Positions 1 through 6,713 of a stretch of 24,990 bases of DNA are shown here, one piece after another. The notes beneath the pieces are model-generated. The model was not told the DNA's origin. It saw nothing but the letters and a program-made list of their open reading frames with translations, and searched no databases. The DNA comes from DASXRU01 sp039933315. Lineage in GTDB: Bacteria; Acidobacteriota; Blastocatellia; Pyrinomonadales; Pyrinomonadaceae. Location: positions 1-24,990 of the forward strand of contig JBDTOI010000048.1 of assembly GCA_039933315.1 (NCBI GenBank), read 5' to 3'. The position numbers and the translations under genes are program-made. Every line of letters starts with the position of its first letter. Positions within the stretch are counted from its first letter, which is position 1.

Positions 1-80
1 GTTTACCTGGAAAGGACTTTCACCTTTCTGACTACTCGCGCTTTCAGGCGCACGCACGGTAAGGCTGAGCCTTACCGCAC
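1..80 (-). mobile_element. Probable 5' end of a bacterial group II intron, cut by the window edge
   Basis: Read on the minus strand from position 80, the sequence begins GTGCGG, which fits the conserved GUGYG 5' boundary of group II introns. It then forms a perfect 9-bp stem (57-65 with 69-77, loop TGA), a small GCGC/GCGC hairpin, and a third stem GAAAGG/CCTTTC enclosing TGAAAGT. The GGTGAAAGTCC block is typical of domain I in many bacterial group II introns. The order boundary, first stem, small hairpin, GTGAAAGTCC is what makes the call. The rest of the ribozyme and any reverse transcriptase would lie beyond position 1 and cannot be seen. The element sits in the non-coding DNA downstream of the hydantoinase gene. 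The alternative is an unrelated structured intergenic repeat. Confidence 0.55.
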
Positions 81-82
81 TC

Positions 83-100
83 TGCGGCGGCACAGCCGCA
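83..100. repeat. GC-rich stem-loop next to the putative intron boundary
   Basis: TGCGGC (83-88) and GCCGCA (95-100) pair around a 6-nt loop, with an overlapping alternative fold GCGGC/GCCGC. On the minus strand this hairpin ends two bases before the GTGCG start of the proposed intron. Bacterial class C introns are known to insert just after terminator-like hairpins, so this may be the target hairpin and also the downstream structure of the hydantoinase transcript. No T-run follows it. The rest of 101-172 holds nothing I can name. Confidence 0.45.
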
Positions 101-172
101 ATCGTACGGCGCGCGTTTATCGCCCATACACTCTTCCCCAGACAACTCTGATCTAATCCCCCGTTGGCAAAT

Positions 173-2200
173 TCAGGCGTCAATGATCAAATTCCCCCAC
201 TCATCAATCTTTGCTCGCGCGCCGTTCGGAATCAGCGTCGTGGCGGAGTACTCAGTCACGATGCAGGGCGCACGCAGAGACACACCCGGCGGCAACTCTG
301 CGCGATGATATACGTCCGCCCGATCGGCTTTGCCGTTTACATAGATCTCCACAGCATCGTGGCCTGCAATTGAACGTGTCCGCGGTCCGCTTTTCATTCG
401 TTCGGCCTTCGGCTTTTTTACTAAACCAAGTGAACGCAGGCGCGCACTCACTATCTCGACCTTGTTTTTGCGCTGAGCGTAGCCGTAGCGCGCCTGATGT
501 GCTCGATGAAATGCAACAGCTAGATCACCGCGCGTATTTCTAATCTCAATTTCAAATGACTGGCCGAGATATCGCATACCCAGCCGTTGCTGGTGGCGCT
601 GACGTTCATTTGCAAAGCCTTCGCGTCGCAACATCGCGTGCGCTACCTTTTCCATCACGCGAAATATTCTTTCTAACTTCGGCCCCGTGTCGCTCTTTAA
701 CTCGAGCATTACTGTCCGGCTTTGGTCCTTGACCACATCGGAAACGACCACACCGATTGCCGACAGCGCCCCCGGATGCGCCGGTAGCAGCACGCGAGGA
801 ATGCCGAGTCCGCGAGCGAGGTCAACGGCATGAAGCCCGCCCGCACCACCAAACGGGACCAGCGCAAACTCGCGCGGGTCATGACCACGTTCGACTGAAA
901 CATGACGCAGCGCGCGCTCCATGTTTACATTGACTACCTGCAGCACTCCCCGCGCCGCTTCAATAGTTTTCACTTTGCGTCCGGCCGCCGAACTCATCTC
1001 CGCAGCCAGGCGGGCCAGAGCCTCTTGCGACCGATCACCGTCGAGTTTGAATTCACCGCCGAGTAACGCCGCGCCCGGCAAATGCCCCAGCACCATGTGT
1101 GCATCGGTTACCGTGGGCAATAAGGACTTGCCATAGCATGCCGGGCCGGGCTCAGCGCCGGCCGATTCCGGGCCAACCCGCAAGCTTCCGCCTTCGTCAA
1201 CGCGTGCAATCGAACCGCCGCCCGCCCCCACCGTGTGAATGTCCAGCATGGGAATGGCCACGGGTAATCCGGCCACCAGTGCTTCATTGGTTAAGTTAAG
1301 TTCGCCGCGGTCGCACAGCGCTACATCAGTGGAGGTGCCTCCCATATCGAAGGTGATGATGTTCTCAAATCCTGCTACCTGGGCCGCCCGGCTTGCTCCG
1401 ACGATGCCTCCAGCAGGTCCCGAAAGGATCGTGCGCACCGGTTCGTTTGCGGCTACCGCGGCAGAGACACTTCCGCCCGAAGACTGCATCACTTGCAGCC
1501 GGCGAGTACTCTGGCCGACGCCGCCGAGATATGCGCCCATCAATGGCTGCAAGTAGGCGTTGATAGCAACGGTGGATGTGCGCTCGTACTCACGATATTC
1601 AGGGAGGATCTGATGTGAAATCGATTGGGGAACCTTAAGCGACGCCAATACGGCGGCCACCATCTGTTCATGTTCCGCCGACACAAAGGAGAAGAGTAAC
1701 GAGATTGCAATCGATTCAACGCGTGCTTTTTTCAACTTCTTCAGCAGCCCGCGAAGATCGTCTTTTCCCAACCGTTCGATTACCTCGCCGTCAGCAGTGA
1801 CTCGCCCGCTGACGCCGAATCGCAGAGAATCGGGAACCAGCGGCGGCGGCCGGACCGCGTTCAGATTGTAAAGCTCGGGACGCGCCTGCCGGCCAATCAC
1901 CAGAACGTCTTCAAAGCCTTTGGTGGTAACCAGGGCGGTGCGCGCGCCGCGTCTTTGCAGCAAGGCGTTGGTGCCCACAGTCGTGCCGTGGACGACTTCC
2001 AGCGCACTCAAGCGAGCTCCGGTTTCGGCGCCAATCCTCCTCAAGCCCGTCAGGATCGCCAATGATGGATCGAGAGGTGTGGAGGGAACCTTGAAGACCC
2101 GCATCTTCCCTTCAGCTGCAAAAACAAAGTCGGTGAAGGTGCCGCCGGTATCGACACCGACACGCAAGCTTCGGATGGTTCGTTTATGCGTTTTCGTCAA
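173..2200 (-). CDS. hyuA: Hydantoinase/oxoprolinase family protein, HyuA-type subunit
   Basis: This 675-aa protein belongs to the HyuA/5-oxoprolinase N-terminal family, which opens cyclic amides such as hydantoins or 5-oxoproline with ATP and normally acts with a HyuB subunit. The N-terminal ASKHA-type phosphate loop GVDTGGTFTD is at residues 15-24, HGTTVGTNALL at about 71-81, and the second nucleotide-binding motif DMGGTSTD at 285-292. The length is normal for the family (about 680-700). The cytoplasm is the expected location because no signal peptide or membrane segment is seen. The frame has a stop at 2216-2218, so the start is TTG at 2200 or an internal codon such as TTG at 2167, just before RVGVDTGG. 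Neither has a clear Shine-Dalgarno site. No hyuB lies in the window; it may lie beyond the left edge. The substrate cannot be told from sequence. Confidence 0.9.
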   Translation of the reverse strand: MTKTHKRTIRSLRVGVDTGGTFTDFVFAAEGKMRVFKVPSTPLDPSLAILTGLRRIGAETGARLSALEVVHGTTVGTNALLQRRGARTALVTTKGFEDVLVIGRQARPELYNLNAVRPPPLVPDSLRFGVSGRVTADGEVIERLGKDDLRGLLKKLKKARVESIAISLLFSFVSAEHEQMVAAVLASLKVPQSISHQILPEYREYERTSTVAINAYLQPLMGAYLGGVGQSTRRLQVMQSSGGSVSAAVAANEPVRTILSGPAGGIVGASRAAQVAGFENIITFDMGGTSTDVALCDRGELNLTNEALVAGLPVAIPMLDIHTVGAGGGSIARVDEGGSLRVGPESAGAEPGPACYGKSLLPTVTDAHMVLGHLPGAALLGGEFKLDGDRSQEALARLAAEMSSAAGRKVKTIEAARGVLQVVNVNMERALRHVSVERGHDPREFALVPFGGAGGLHAVDLARGLGIPRVLLPAHPGALSAIGVVVSDVVKDQSRTVMLELKSDTGPKLERIFRVMEKVAHAMLRREGFANERQRHQQRLGMRYLGQSFEIEIRNTRGDLAVAFHRAHQARYGYAQRKNKVEIVSARLRSLGLVKKPKAERMKSGPRTRSIAGHDAVEIYVNGKADRADVYHRAELPPGVSLRAPCIVTEYSATTLIPNGARAKIDEWGNLIIDA

Positions 2201-2226
2201 AGCGAGCGAAAGAATCTAGACGCGGA

Positions 2227-2309
2227 TAAACGCGGATTATCGCAGATAGGATTAGAAATTCGATCCTGCGCGTTTATCGTTCTTTCTGATCTGCGTCTAT
2301 CCGCGTTCA
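2227..2309. repeat. Imperfect inverted repeat between two minus-strand genes
   Basis: The left arm (2227-2247) and the right arm (2289-2309) are about 21 bp each and match at 18 positions when one is reverse-complemented; the core is AACGCGGAT...CGCAGAT. The left side carries a second partial CGCGGATAA copy (2221-2229). A further related piece, CGCGTTTATCG, lies between the arms. Similar CGCGGATnnACGCAGAT blocks are, as far as I recall, scattered in the intergenic DNA of several soil-bacterial phyla. The right arm runs into the 3' end of the oxidoreductase gene and supplies its TAG stop. Confidence 0.7.
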
Positions 2310-3412
2310 TAGGCGGCTGAGCTGCTCTTTGCCCAACAACCCGTTTCATGCGAATGGCGCGCGGCGTCCAGCACCAACTGGGTGCGGTAACCATCTTCAA
2401 AAGTCGCGGCGCCGGGAACAGTGGTGCCGCCCTCCCGCATAGCATCGACGATCTCGCGCGAGAAGGCAGTAAAGCCACGCGACCACCCGCCTTCGCGCAT
2501 TCCCGGGGCCAGGTCGCCGTGATCGGTTTCGATCCGCTTCCATTCACCGTCGCCGACATTCGCGTGCGAAAGCTCGCCGCCCTCTTCGATCATCAGCGCG
2601 CCAAGAGCGCCAAAAACTTCCAGCCGGTGCTCCGCCCGCCCCGCTTCCACCATCGATAACGATGCGGTTCCGGTTGCCCTCTCCGCCAAATCATTATCTG
2701 CAAACCTTAACGTTAGATTGGCCTCGTCATCGCTTGTAACCGGACGTAGCTCGCTGCCATCCTTTTCCCGCCGTTCCGGCACATGAGTCGCCAGACTACA
2801 AAAGACCCGCGCCACTTCCCCGCCCAGCAGCCAGCGAAAGCTGTCGATAACGTGTGAACCAATCGCCCCCAGGGCGCCGCCCCCCTGCGCCGCATCCGAC
2901 CACCAGTTCCAGGGGCGCTCTGGATCGGCGCGCGAATCAGAACGAAAGGTCAGCTTCGTATGGCGCACCTTGCCGATGTCGCCATTTCGCAGCATCTCAC
3001 TCATCCTCAGCCGGCCAGGGAGAAAACGTAGTTCGTGATCGATTAGCGCCAGGACACCAGCCTGGTGAGCACGCTTGCTCATACGCAAAGCCTCTTCGGC
3101 ATTCATGGCCATGGGCTTTTCGCACAAGACGGCTTTGCCCTGATCCAGAGCAGCCAGCGTCATCTCGCAGTGCGTTACCACCGGAGTCACAATACTCACC
3201 AGATCAACGTCATCTCGCGTAACCAGCTCGCGCCAATCCTGGGCCACGTGCTCAATGTCAAACTCGCGTGCTACTGCTGCGGCGTGTTCTCGATGAGCGC
3301 TTGCGATAGCGGTTATGCGGGCTCCAGCACACGCCTTAAATCCAGGGATCTGCGTAGTGCGAGCGAAACCCGCCCCAATTATGCCGATGCGAATCGTCTC
3401 TTTTGCGCTCAA
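2297..3412 (-). CDS. Gfo/Idh/MocA family NAD(P)-dependent oxidoreductase
   Basis: This 371-aa protein is a member of the glucose-fructose oxidoreductase/inositol dehydrogenase/MocA family, cytoplasmic enzymes that oxidise or reduce sugar-like substrates with NAD(P). Residues 8-19 form the Rossmann loop (GIIGAGFART). The EKP motif with the conserved lysine is at 98-100, in AVLCEKPMAMN. The C-terminal substrate half contains GAIGSHVIDSFRWLLGG at about 182-198, with the usual GSHxxD histidine and aspartate. The start is TTG at 3412, preceded by GGAG at 9-nt spacing. The last residues (about AAYERG) and the stop are read from an intergenic repeat, so the ancestral C-terminus was probably different or shorter. 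The gene lies 96 bp upstream of hyuA on the same strand and could share its transcript. The specific substrate is unknown. Confidence 0.92.
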   Translation of the reverse strand: MSAKETIRIGIIGAGFARTTQIPGFKACAGARITAIASAHREHAAAVAREFDIEHVAQDWRELVTRDDVDLVSIVTPVVTHCEMTLAALDQGKAVLCEKPMAMNAEEALRMSKRAHQAGVLALIDHELRFLPGRLRMSEMLRNGDIGKVRHTKLTFRSDSRADPERPWNWWSDAAQGGGALGAIGSHVIDSFRWLLGGEVARVFCSLATHVPERREKDGSELRPVTSDDEANLTLRFADNDLAERATGTASLSMVEAGRAEHRLEVFGALGALMIEEGGELSHANVGDGEWKRIETDHGDLAPGMREGGWSRGFTAFSREIVDAMREGGTTVPGAATFEDGYRTQLVLDAARHSHETGCWAKSSSAAYERG

Positions 3413-3459
3413 GTTGTCAGGCTCCGCGCAATGTTAGCACCGATGCGCGCGCCAGTTGT

Positions 3460-3485
3460 AGGGGCGGCACTCCGTGGCCGCCCCT
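3460..3485 (+). terminator. GC-rich hairpin with a short T-rich tail on the plus strand
   Basis: GGGGCGGC (3461-3468) and GCCGCCCC (3477-3484) form an 8-bp stem with an 8-nt loop, followed on the plus strand by TTCTTTATTG. The nearest genes on both sides are on the minus strand, where no T-run follows the stem. It may therefore be a mobile palindromic repeat of the GGGGCGG...CCGCCCC kind more than a dedicated terminator. It lies in the 113-bp gap between the response regulator at 3526 and the oxidoreductase. Confidence 0.4.
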
Positions 3486-3525
3486 TCTTTATTGTTGCGC
3501 GGCACACTAGCTGGAGTTTCGACGA

Positions 3526-4026
3526 TCAAGCAATAAGCGCAACTTCAAGACCAACCACCTCTACATTGGTTTCCGGCTCTATCGCGATCTCGCTAATTTC
3601 CTTCAGGCGTGCCTGCAGTCGCTCGTTTGCCCGTTTCAGCCAGTGTTGCGACTTCATAACCTCGTGATGCTCGAGGGCCCGGCTGACAGTAAGACGCAGA
3701 TCGTCATTGTTCCAGGGCTTGGTGATGTAGCGATAAACGAGGCCGCAGTTGATCGCCTCTATCAATGAGCCGACATCCGTGTAACCGGTGAGAAGAATCC
3801 TTACCATTTGCGGCCGGAGCTCCGCCGTCTTGCCCAATAACTCAATGCCGGTCATTTCGGGCATCCGTTGGTCAGTAATCAGAATCGCGACGTCATGCTG
3901 TTCGAGCAGGCGGAGTGCTTCGGCTCCGGACGAGGCCGTAAAAACCGTGTACTCTTCCCGGAACAGTCTATCGAGCGTCCTTAGGTTGGCCTCTTCATCA
4001 TCAACTATCAACATTTTATAAGACAT
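3526..4026 (-). CDS. Response regulator, receiver plus short helical tail, no output domain
   Basis: The protein is 166 aa. The receiver covers about residues 4-122: acidic pair D9/D10, phospho-acceptor D52 in ITDQRMPEMTG, Thr at 80-83 (TGYT), and K103 in YITKPWNNDDL. The tail (about 123-166) is mostly helical with many charged residues (HHEVMKSQHWLKRANERL) and ends in a short hydrophobic stretch. The receiver resembles those of RpfG-type and Fis-free NtrC-like regulators, but no HD-GYP, DNA-binding or other output domain follows. I chose ATG 4026 because AGAGGA lies 5-10 nt upstream and it begins directly before the first strand. A longer reading from 4134 overlaps the kinase gene and has no support. 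The gene starts 16 nt after the kinase stop, so the two are almost certainly cotranscribed, and this is the likely phosphorylation partner. Confidence 0.92.
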   Translation of the reverse strand: MSYKMLIVDDEEANLRTLDRLFREEYTVFTASSGAEALRLLEQHDVAILITDQRMPEMTGIELLGKTAELRPQMVRILLTGYTDVGSLIEAINCGLVYRYITKPWNNDDLRLTVSRALEHHEVMKSQHWLKRANERLQARLKEISEIAIEPETNVEVVGLEVALIA

Positions 4027-4042
4027 GCTTTTCCTCTCTGTT

Positions 4043-5362
4043 TCAAATGGTTGAATTAACGGGCGTGGACGCTCGGTTTGCACGAATGGGAATTGCAATA
4101 GTGAACGTCGTACCCTGGCCGGGAACGCTGCCAACTACAAGCTTGCCGCCATGTCGCTCAATGATACTGTGAGAGATGGAGAGACCCAGACCGGTTCCTT
4201 CACCCACCGGCTTCGTGGTAAAGAAGGGATCGAACACCTTCTTCAAATCTTTAGGGTCGATGCCACTGCCGGTATCGCTGATGGACGCCACCACATTCCG
4301 TTCGTTGCAGCGGGTCTTTATCACGACCTCGCCCTCTGCACTTCCGATGGCCTGGGCCGCATTTACCAGCAGGTTCATCCACACCTGATTCATCTGGGCG
4401 GCATAGCATTCGATTTGCGGCAACTGCCCGTAATCGCGTTTCAAGTTGATGTGGCCCGAAGTGTAGTAGCGGGAAAGCAGTCGCAGAGTTGATTCGATTC
4501 CTTCATGCAGATCCACTTTCTTGAATTCCGCTTCATCCAGCCGGGAAAAGAGTCTCAGGTTCTGCACCACATCACGGATACGTTCCGCGCCGCTGTAACA
4601 GTCCTCAACCATCGGCACCAGGTCCGCGACTATCGAGAGGTAGTTTGTTTCGGTCTTGAGGGCCGTTATCCGTTCGGTAATCTCCGGAGGCAGGAGAATT
4701 TCATCATAGGAGATGCGGTAGCGCTCCAGTCGAAGCAGATGTTCTTTGAGAATCGCCAGATTACTGTAAATAAAGCCCGCGGGATTGTTCAGCTCATGGG
4801 CGATGCCCGCCACCAGCTGGCCCAGCGAAGCCATCTTTTCCGTATGCGCTATCTGAGCCTGAAGCCGCTGCAGCTCGGATTTCTGCCGGGAAAGCTCGCC
4901 ATTTCGTATTTCCAGATCCTGTTTATAAAGGCGGGCATTTCTCATCAGAGATCGCCGTTCCAGGGCCCGCTCTACGCAAAGAGTCAGGGCTCCCAGGTCG
5001 CATGGCTTAATTAAATAGTCAAAAGCTCCAACTCTAACAGCGTCGATGACCCGCTGCGTGCGATCGACGCCGGAAACTATGATCACCGCCGTTTCGGGAT
5101 AAAGCTCGATGATCTTGCGCATTAGTTCAATGCCGCCAAGTCCCGGCATGTGCACGTCCGTGATGACCAGGGCGAAAGATTCCTGAGCTAGAAAGTCGAG
5201 GGCCTCCTGCGCATTAGCAGCCGTTTCGCATGAATTGAATTGACGCAGCGATTCAGCGAACAGGCGGCGCACCGGCTCCTCATCGTCAACGATAAGTATC
5301 CGTCGATCGTGGGCCTCGGCGTATGCTGAATCAGCTGGTGAAATCTCAGTGGAACTATCCAT
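4043..5362 (-). CDS. Hybrid histidine kinase: receiver, coiled coil, HisKA, HATPase
   Basis: This soluble 439-aa kinase has no membrane segment or separate sensor domain. Receiver: about 20-135, with D26/D27, phospho-acceptor D69 in VITDVHMPGLGG and K119 in YLIKPCDL. A helical linker (about 137-175, rich in charged residues and Q) leads to HisKA, with the phospho-acceptor H189 in GIAHELNNPAGF. HATPase_c: N-box at about 330-340 (NLLVNAAQAIG), DTGSGI at 363-368, the F-box FDPFFTTKPVGEGTGLGL at 377-394, and a G2 loop near 388-394. An input receiver ahead of the kinase core suggests it is itself controlled by phosphorylation from another kinase. ATG 5362 is taken as start; a GTG at 5374 in the same frame is possible, and neither has a strong ribosome-binding site. 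It heads a two-gene unit with the response regulator and points away from the NarL-type gene. Confidence 0.92.
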   Translation of the reverse strand: MDSSTEISPADSAYAEAHDRRILIVDDEEPVRRLFAESLRQFNSCETAANAQEALDFLAQESFALVITDVHMPGLGGIELMRKIIELYPETAVIIVSGVDRTQRVIDAVRVGAFDYLIKPCDLGALTLCVERALERRSLMRNARLYKQDLEIRNGELSRQKSELQRLQAQIAHTEKMASLGQLVAGIAHELNNPAGFIYSNLAILKEHLLRLERYRISYDEILLPPEITERITALKTETNYLSIVADLVPMVEDCYSGAERIRDVVQNLRLFSRLDEAEFKKVDLHEGIESTLRLLSRYYTSGHINLKRDYGQLPQIECYAAQMNQVWMNLLVNAAQAIGSAEGEVVIKTRCNERNVVASISDTGSGIDPKDLKKVFDPFFTTKPVGEGTGLGLSISHSIIERHGGKLVVGSVPGQGTTFTIAIPIRANRASTPVNSTI

Positions 5363-5434
5363 AATCTTACGCACGCGTTGGGTGTCTTACGGCAAACATT
5401 TAGGCCAACGTAACGACTTGAACGGAACGCGAAG

Positions 5435-5476
5435 AACGAGAGTCAACGCGGCCGTTAGGCAACGAGGACTCTCGTT
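5435..5476. repeat. 10-bp perfect inverted repeat upstream of the kinase gene
   Basis: AACGAGAGTC (5435-5444) and GACTCTCGTT (5467-5476) are exact reverse complements 22 nt apart. The spacer contains a smaller near-palindrome, AACGCGGCCGTT. It starts 73 bp upstream of the kinase ATG, so it would lie in the leader or near the promoter. Either an operator for a dimeric regulator or an RNA hairpin would fit. Confidence 0.5.
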
Positions 5477-5583
5477 ATCGCTCCGGTGGGACGAACCCGA
5501 AGAGGGGAACCCTGGTTTCTGTCAGGTTTAAGTTGAGGAAGGTGAGGCAGCAACCGGGAGGAAGCCTTTGGTGCCTTTAGGAC

Positions 5584-5712
5584 TCAAACGCGACAGGGTG
5601 TCTGGGGTGAGCGAGTTTCTTTGTCAAACGACTGCTGAGGAACGTGGGCCGCAGCGTTGACCTCGCTCTCCTTGATGGCAACACCTGTGCCGCCTTTTCC
5701 TTTGAAGAACAT
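5584..5712 (-). CDS. Candidate small protein, 42 aa, unknown function
   Basis: I do not recognise this protein. It starts MFFKGKGGTGVAIKES and ends SPQTPCRV, with a Gly/Lys-rich beginning and no membrane segment or signal peptide. Support: an ATG start, AGGTG about 9 nt upstream (inside ACAGGTG), a stop two codons before the ATG in the same frame, and codon choice in the first half that looks like the neighbouring real genes (many codons ending in C or G). Against it: it is short, the start of the frame is not unique (another ATG in a different frame lies close by), and it could be leader DNA of the kinase 220 bp downstream. If real, it would be read in the same direction as that kinase. Confidence 0.3.
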   Translation of the reverse strand: MFFKGKGGTGVAIKESEVNAAAHVPQQSFDKETRSPQTPCRV

Positions 5713-5875
5713 TTTGCATTACACCTGTATTCATTGCGGTTTCGTCCTTGATTACGTGGTTTGCAAAGAACGCCTGCGCTTCCCGACCCCGGCCGATCGG
5801 GCAGCCAACCCCGGTCAAACGACCCACGCATCCCGAACCGCCACCATTCGTGTAGGGCAAATACCGGTATAGTCG

Positions 5876-5889
5876 CAGGGTAAACCCTG
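5876..5889. repeat. 14-bp palindrome upstream of the NarL-type regulator
   Basis: CAGGGT and ACCCTG flank AA. The site is about 174 bp upstream of the regulator ATG. It may be an operator, but a palindrome this short can occur by chance. Confidence 0.25.
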
Positions 5890-6062
5890 ACATAAAAATC
5901 AATGCTGCCCTGATACGCAAACGCGTTCTTTGGCAGTATTCTTGTCTTGATCCAGAGCCGGCTGTTCTCGCATCCCCTTCGAGGAACCCCGCAGTTCGCT
6001 CGCTGACCTTAACCACGGCAGACTGCGGCCGCGGAGCCAGAGCCGGCCCCGGAGCGATCACC

Positions 6063-6713
6063 ATGAAGCCCCTGCGAGTTGTAATCGCGGATGACCATGT
6101 ATTAGTGCGGGCGGGCATTTGCGAACTGCTAAAAGTTCTTCCGGAGGTGGCTGTTGTTGGCGAGGCCAGCGACGGTCACGAAGCGTTGCGGCTTATTAGA
6201 ACGCACCAGCCTGACATAGTCCTGATGGACACGGGCATGCCGGGGATGAACGGGCTGGAGGCGGCCGCACTCACAAAAAAACAGTTTCCCCAGGTTAAAG
6301 TCATCATCCTCTCGGAACACTCAAGTGAAGAATTTGTTTTCCGGGCTCTTCGCTCCGGAGCGGAAGGCTTCATCTTGAAGGACGATTCCGTGGGCGAGCT
6401 TTATTCAGCCATAAAATCGGTCGCTCGCGGCGGCGAGCACTTAAGTGCACAAGTAACCAGGAAAGTTGTGATGGGGTACCTCGACGGTCAGGAAGGAGGC
6501 GATGAATTAGTAAAGGCCCTTACGGCACGTCAGCGTGAAGTGCTGCAACTAATTGCCGAAGGTCACTCCACGAAAGAAATCGCGAAATTGCTCAACGTCA
6601 GTGTTAATACTGTGAAGACTCATCGGCTGAAGCTGATGGAAAAACTTGGCGTCCATGAGATCACCGGAGTGGTCCGCTATGCCGTCAGATTGGGGCTGAT
6701 CAAGAACACATGA
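6063..6713 (+). CDS. NarL/FixJ family response regulator with LuxR-type HTH
   Basis: This 216-aa protein is a phosphorylation-controlled transcription factor. The receiver spans about 4-120: D10/D11, phospho-acceptor D56 in VLMDTGMPGMNG, S84 in ILSEHSS, and K106 in FILKDDS. The LuxR/GerE helix-turn-helix (about 150-212) has TARQREVLQLIAEG, STKEIAKLLNVS and VNTVKTHRLKLMEKLGV, the last being the recognition helix. Length is standard for the family. The ATG has GGAG at 8-nt spacing. It stands alone as a transcription unit: the kinase upstream is divergent, and 586 bp lie before the next gene. Its cognate kinase is not identified; any of the nearby kinases could serve. Its targets are unknown. 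Confidence 0.95.
   Translation: MKPLRVVIADDHVLVRAGICELLKVLPEVAVVGEASDGHEALRLIRTHQPDIVLMDTGMPGMNGLEAAALTKKQFPQVKVIILSEHSSEEFVFRALRSGAEGFILKDDSVGELYSAIKSVARGGEHLSAQVTRKVVMGYLDGQEGGDELVKALTARQREVLQLIAEGHSTKEIAKLLNVSVNTVKTHRLKLMEKLGVHEITGVVRYAVRLGLIKNT

Larger units (their letters stand above)
5363..6062. other. Long divergent intergenic region with palindromes and one candidate small gene
   Basis: These 700 bp separate the minus-strand kinase from the plus-strand NarL-type regulator and must hold both promoters. Visible in it are a 10-bp perfect inverted repeat (5435/5476), a candidate 42-aa gene on the minus strand (5584-5712), a 14-bp palindrome CAGGGTAAACCCTG (5876-5889) and a weak -24/-12-like match near 5930-5945. 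The longer open frames here do not look like protein. I could not pick a convincing -10/-35 pair. Confidence 0.5.

Noticed and set aside
4027..4134. N-terminal extension of the response regulator to an ATG at 4134
   Set aside because: It overlaps the kinase coding region, adds residues unlike a receiver, and a good ribosome-binding site exists for ATG 4026.
5676..5693. Sigma54-like match CGGCACAGGTGTTGCC on the minus strand upstream of the Rec-kinase
   Set aside because: It keeps the GG-N10-GC spacing but misses the first T and the last W, lies about 300 bp from the gene, and falls in codons of the candidate small protein.
5930..5946. Possible sigma54 site TTGGCAGTATTCTTGTC ahead of the NarL-type gene
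   Set aside because: The required -12 GC is GT, and two further positions fail, so it is much weaker than the site at 20597.
5624..6118. 164-aa minus-strand frame across the divergent region
   Set aside because: It overlaps the first codons of the NarL-type gene on the other strand, and its composition (many Arg, Cys and Pro) looks non-coding.
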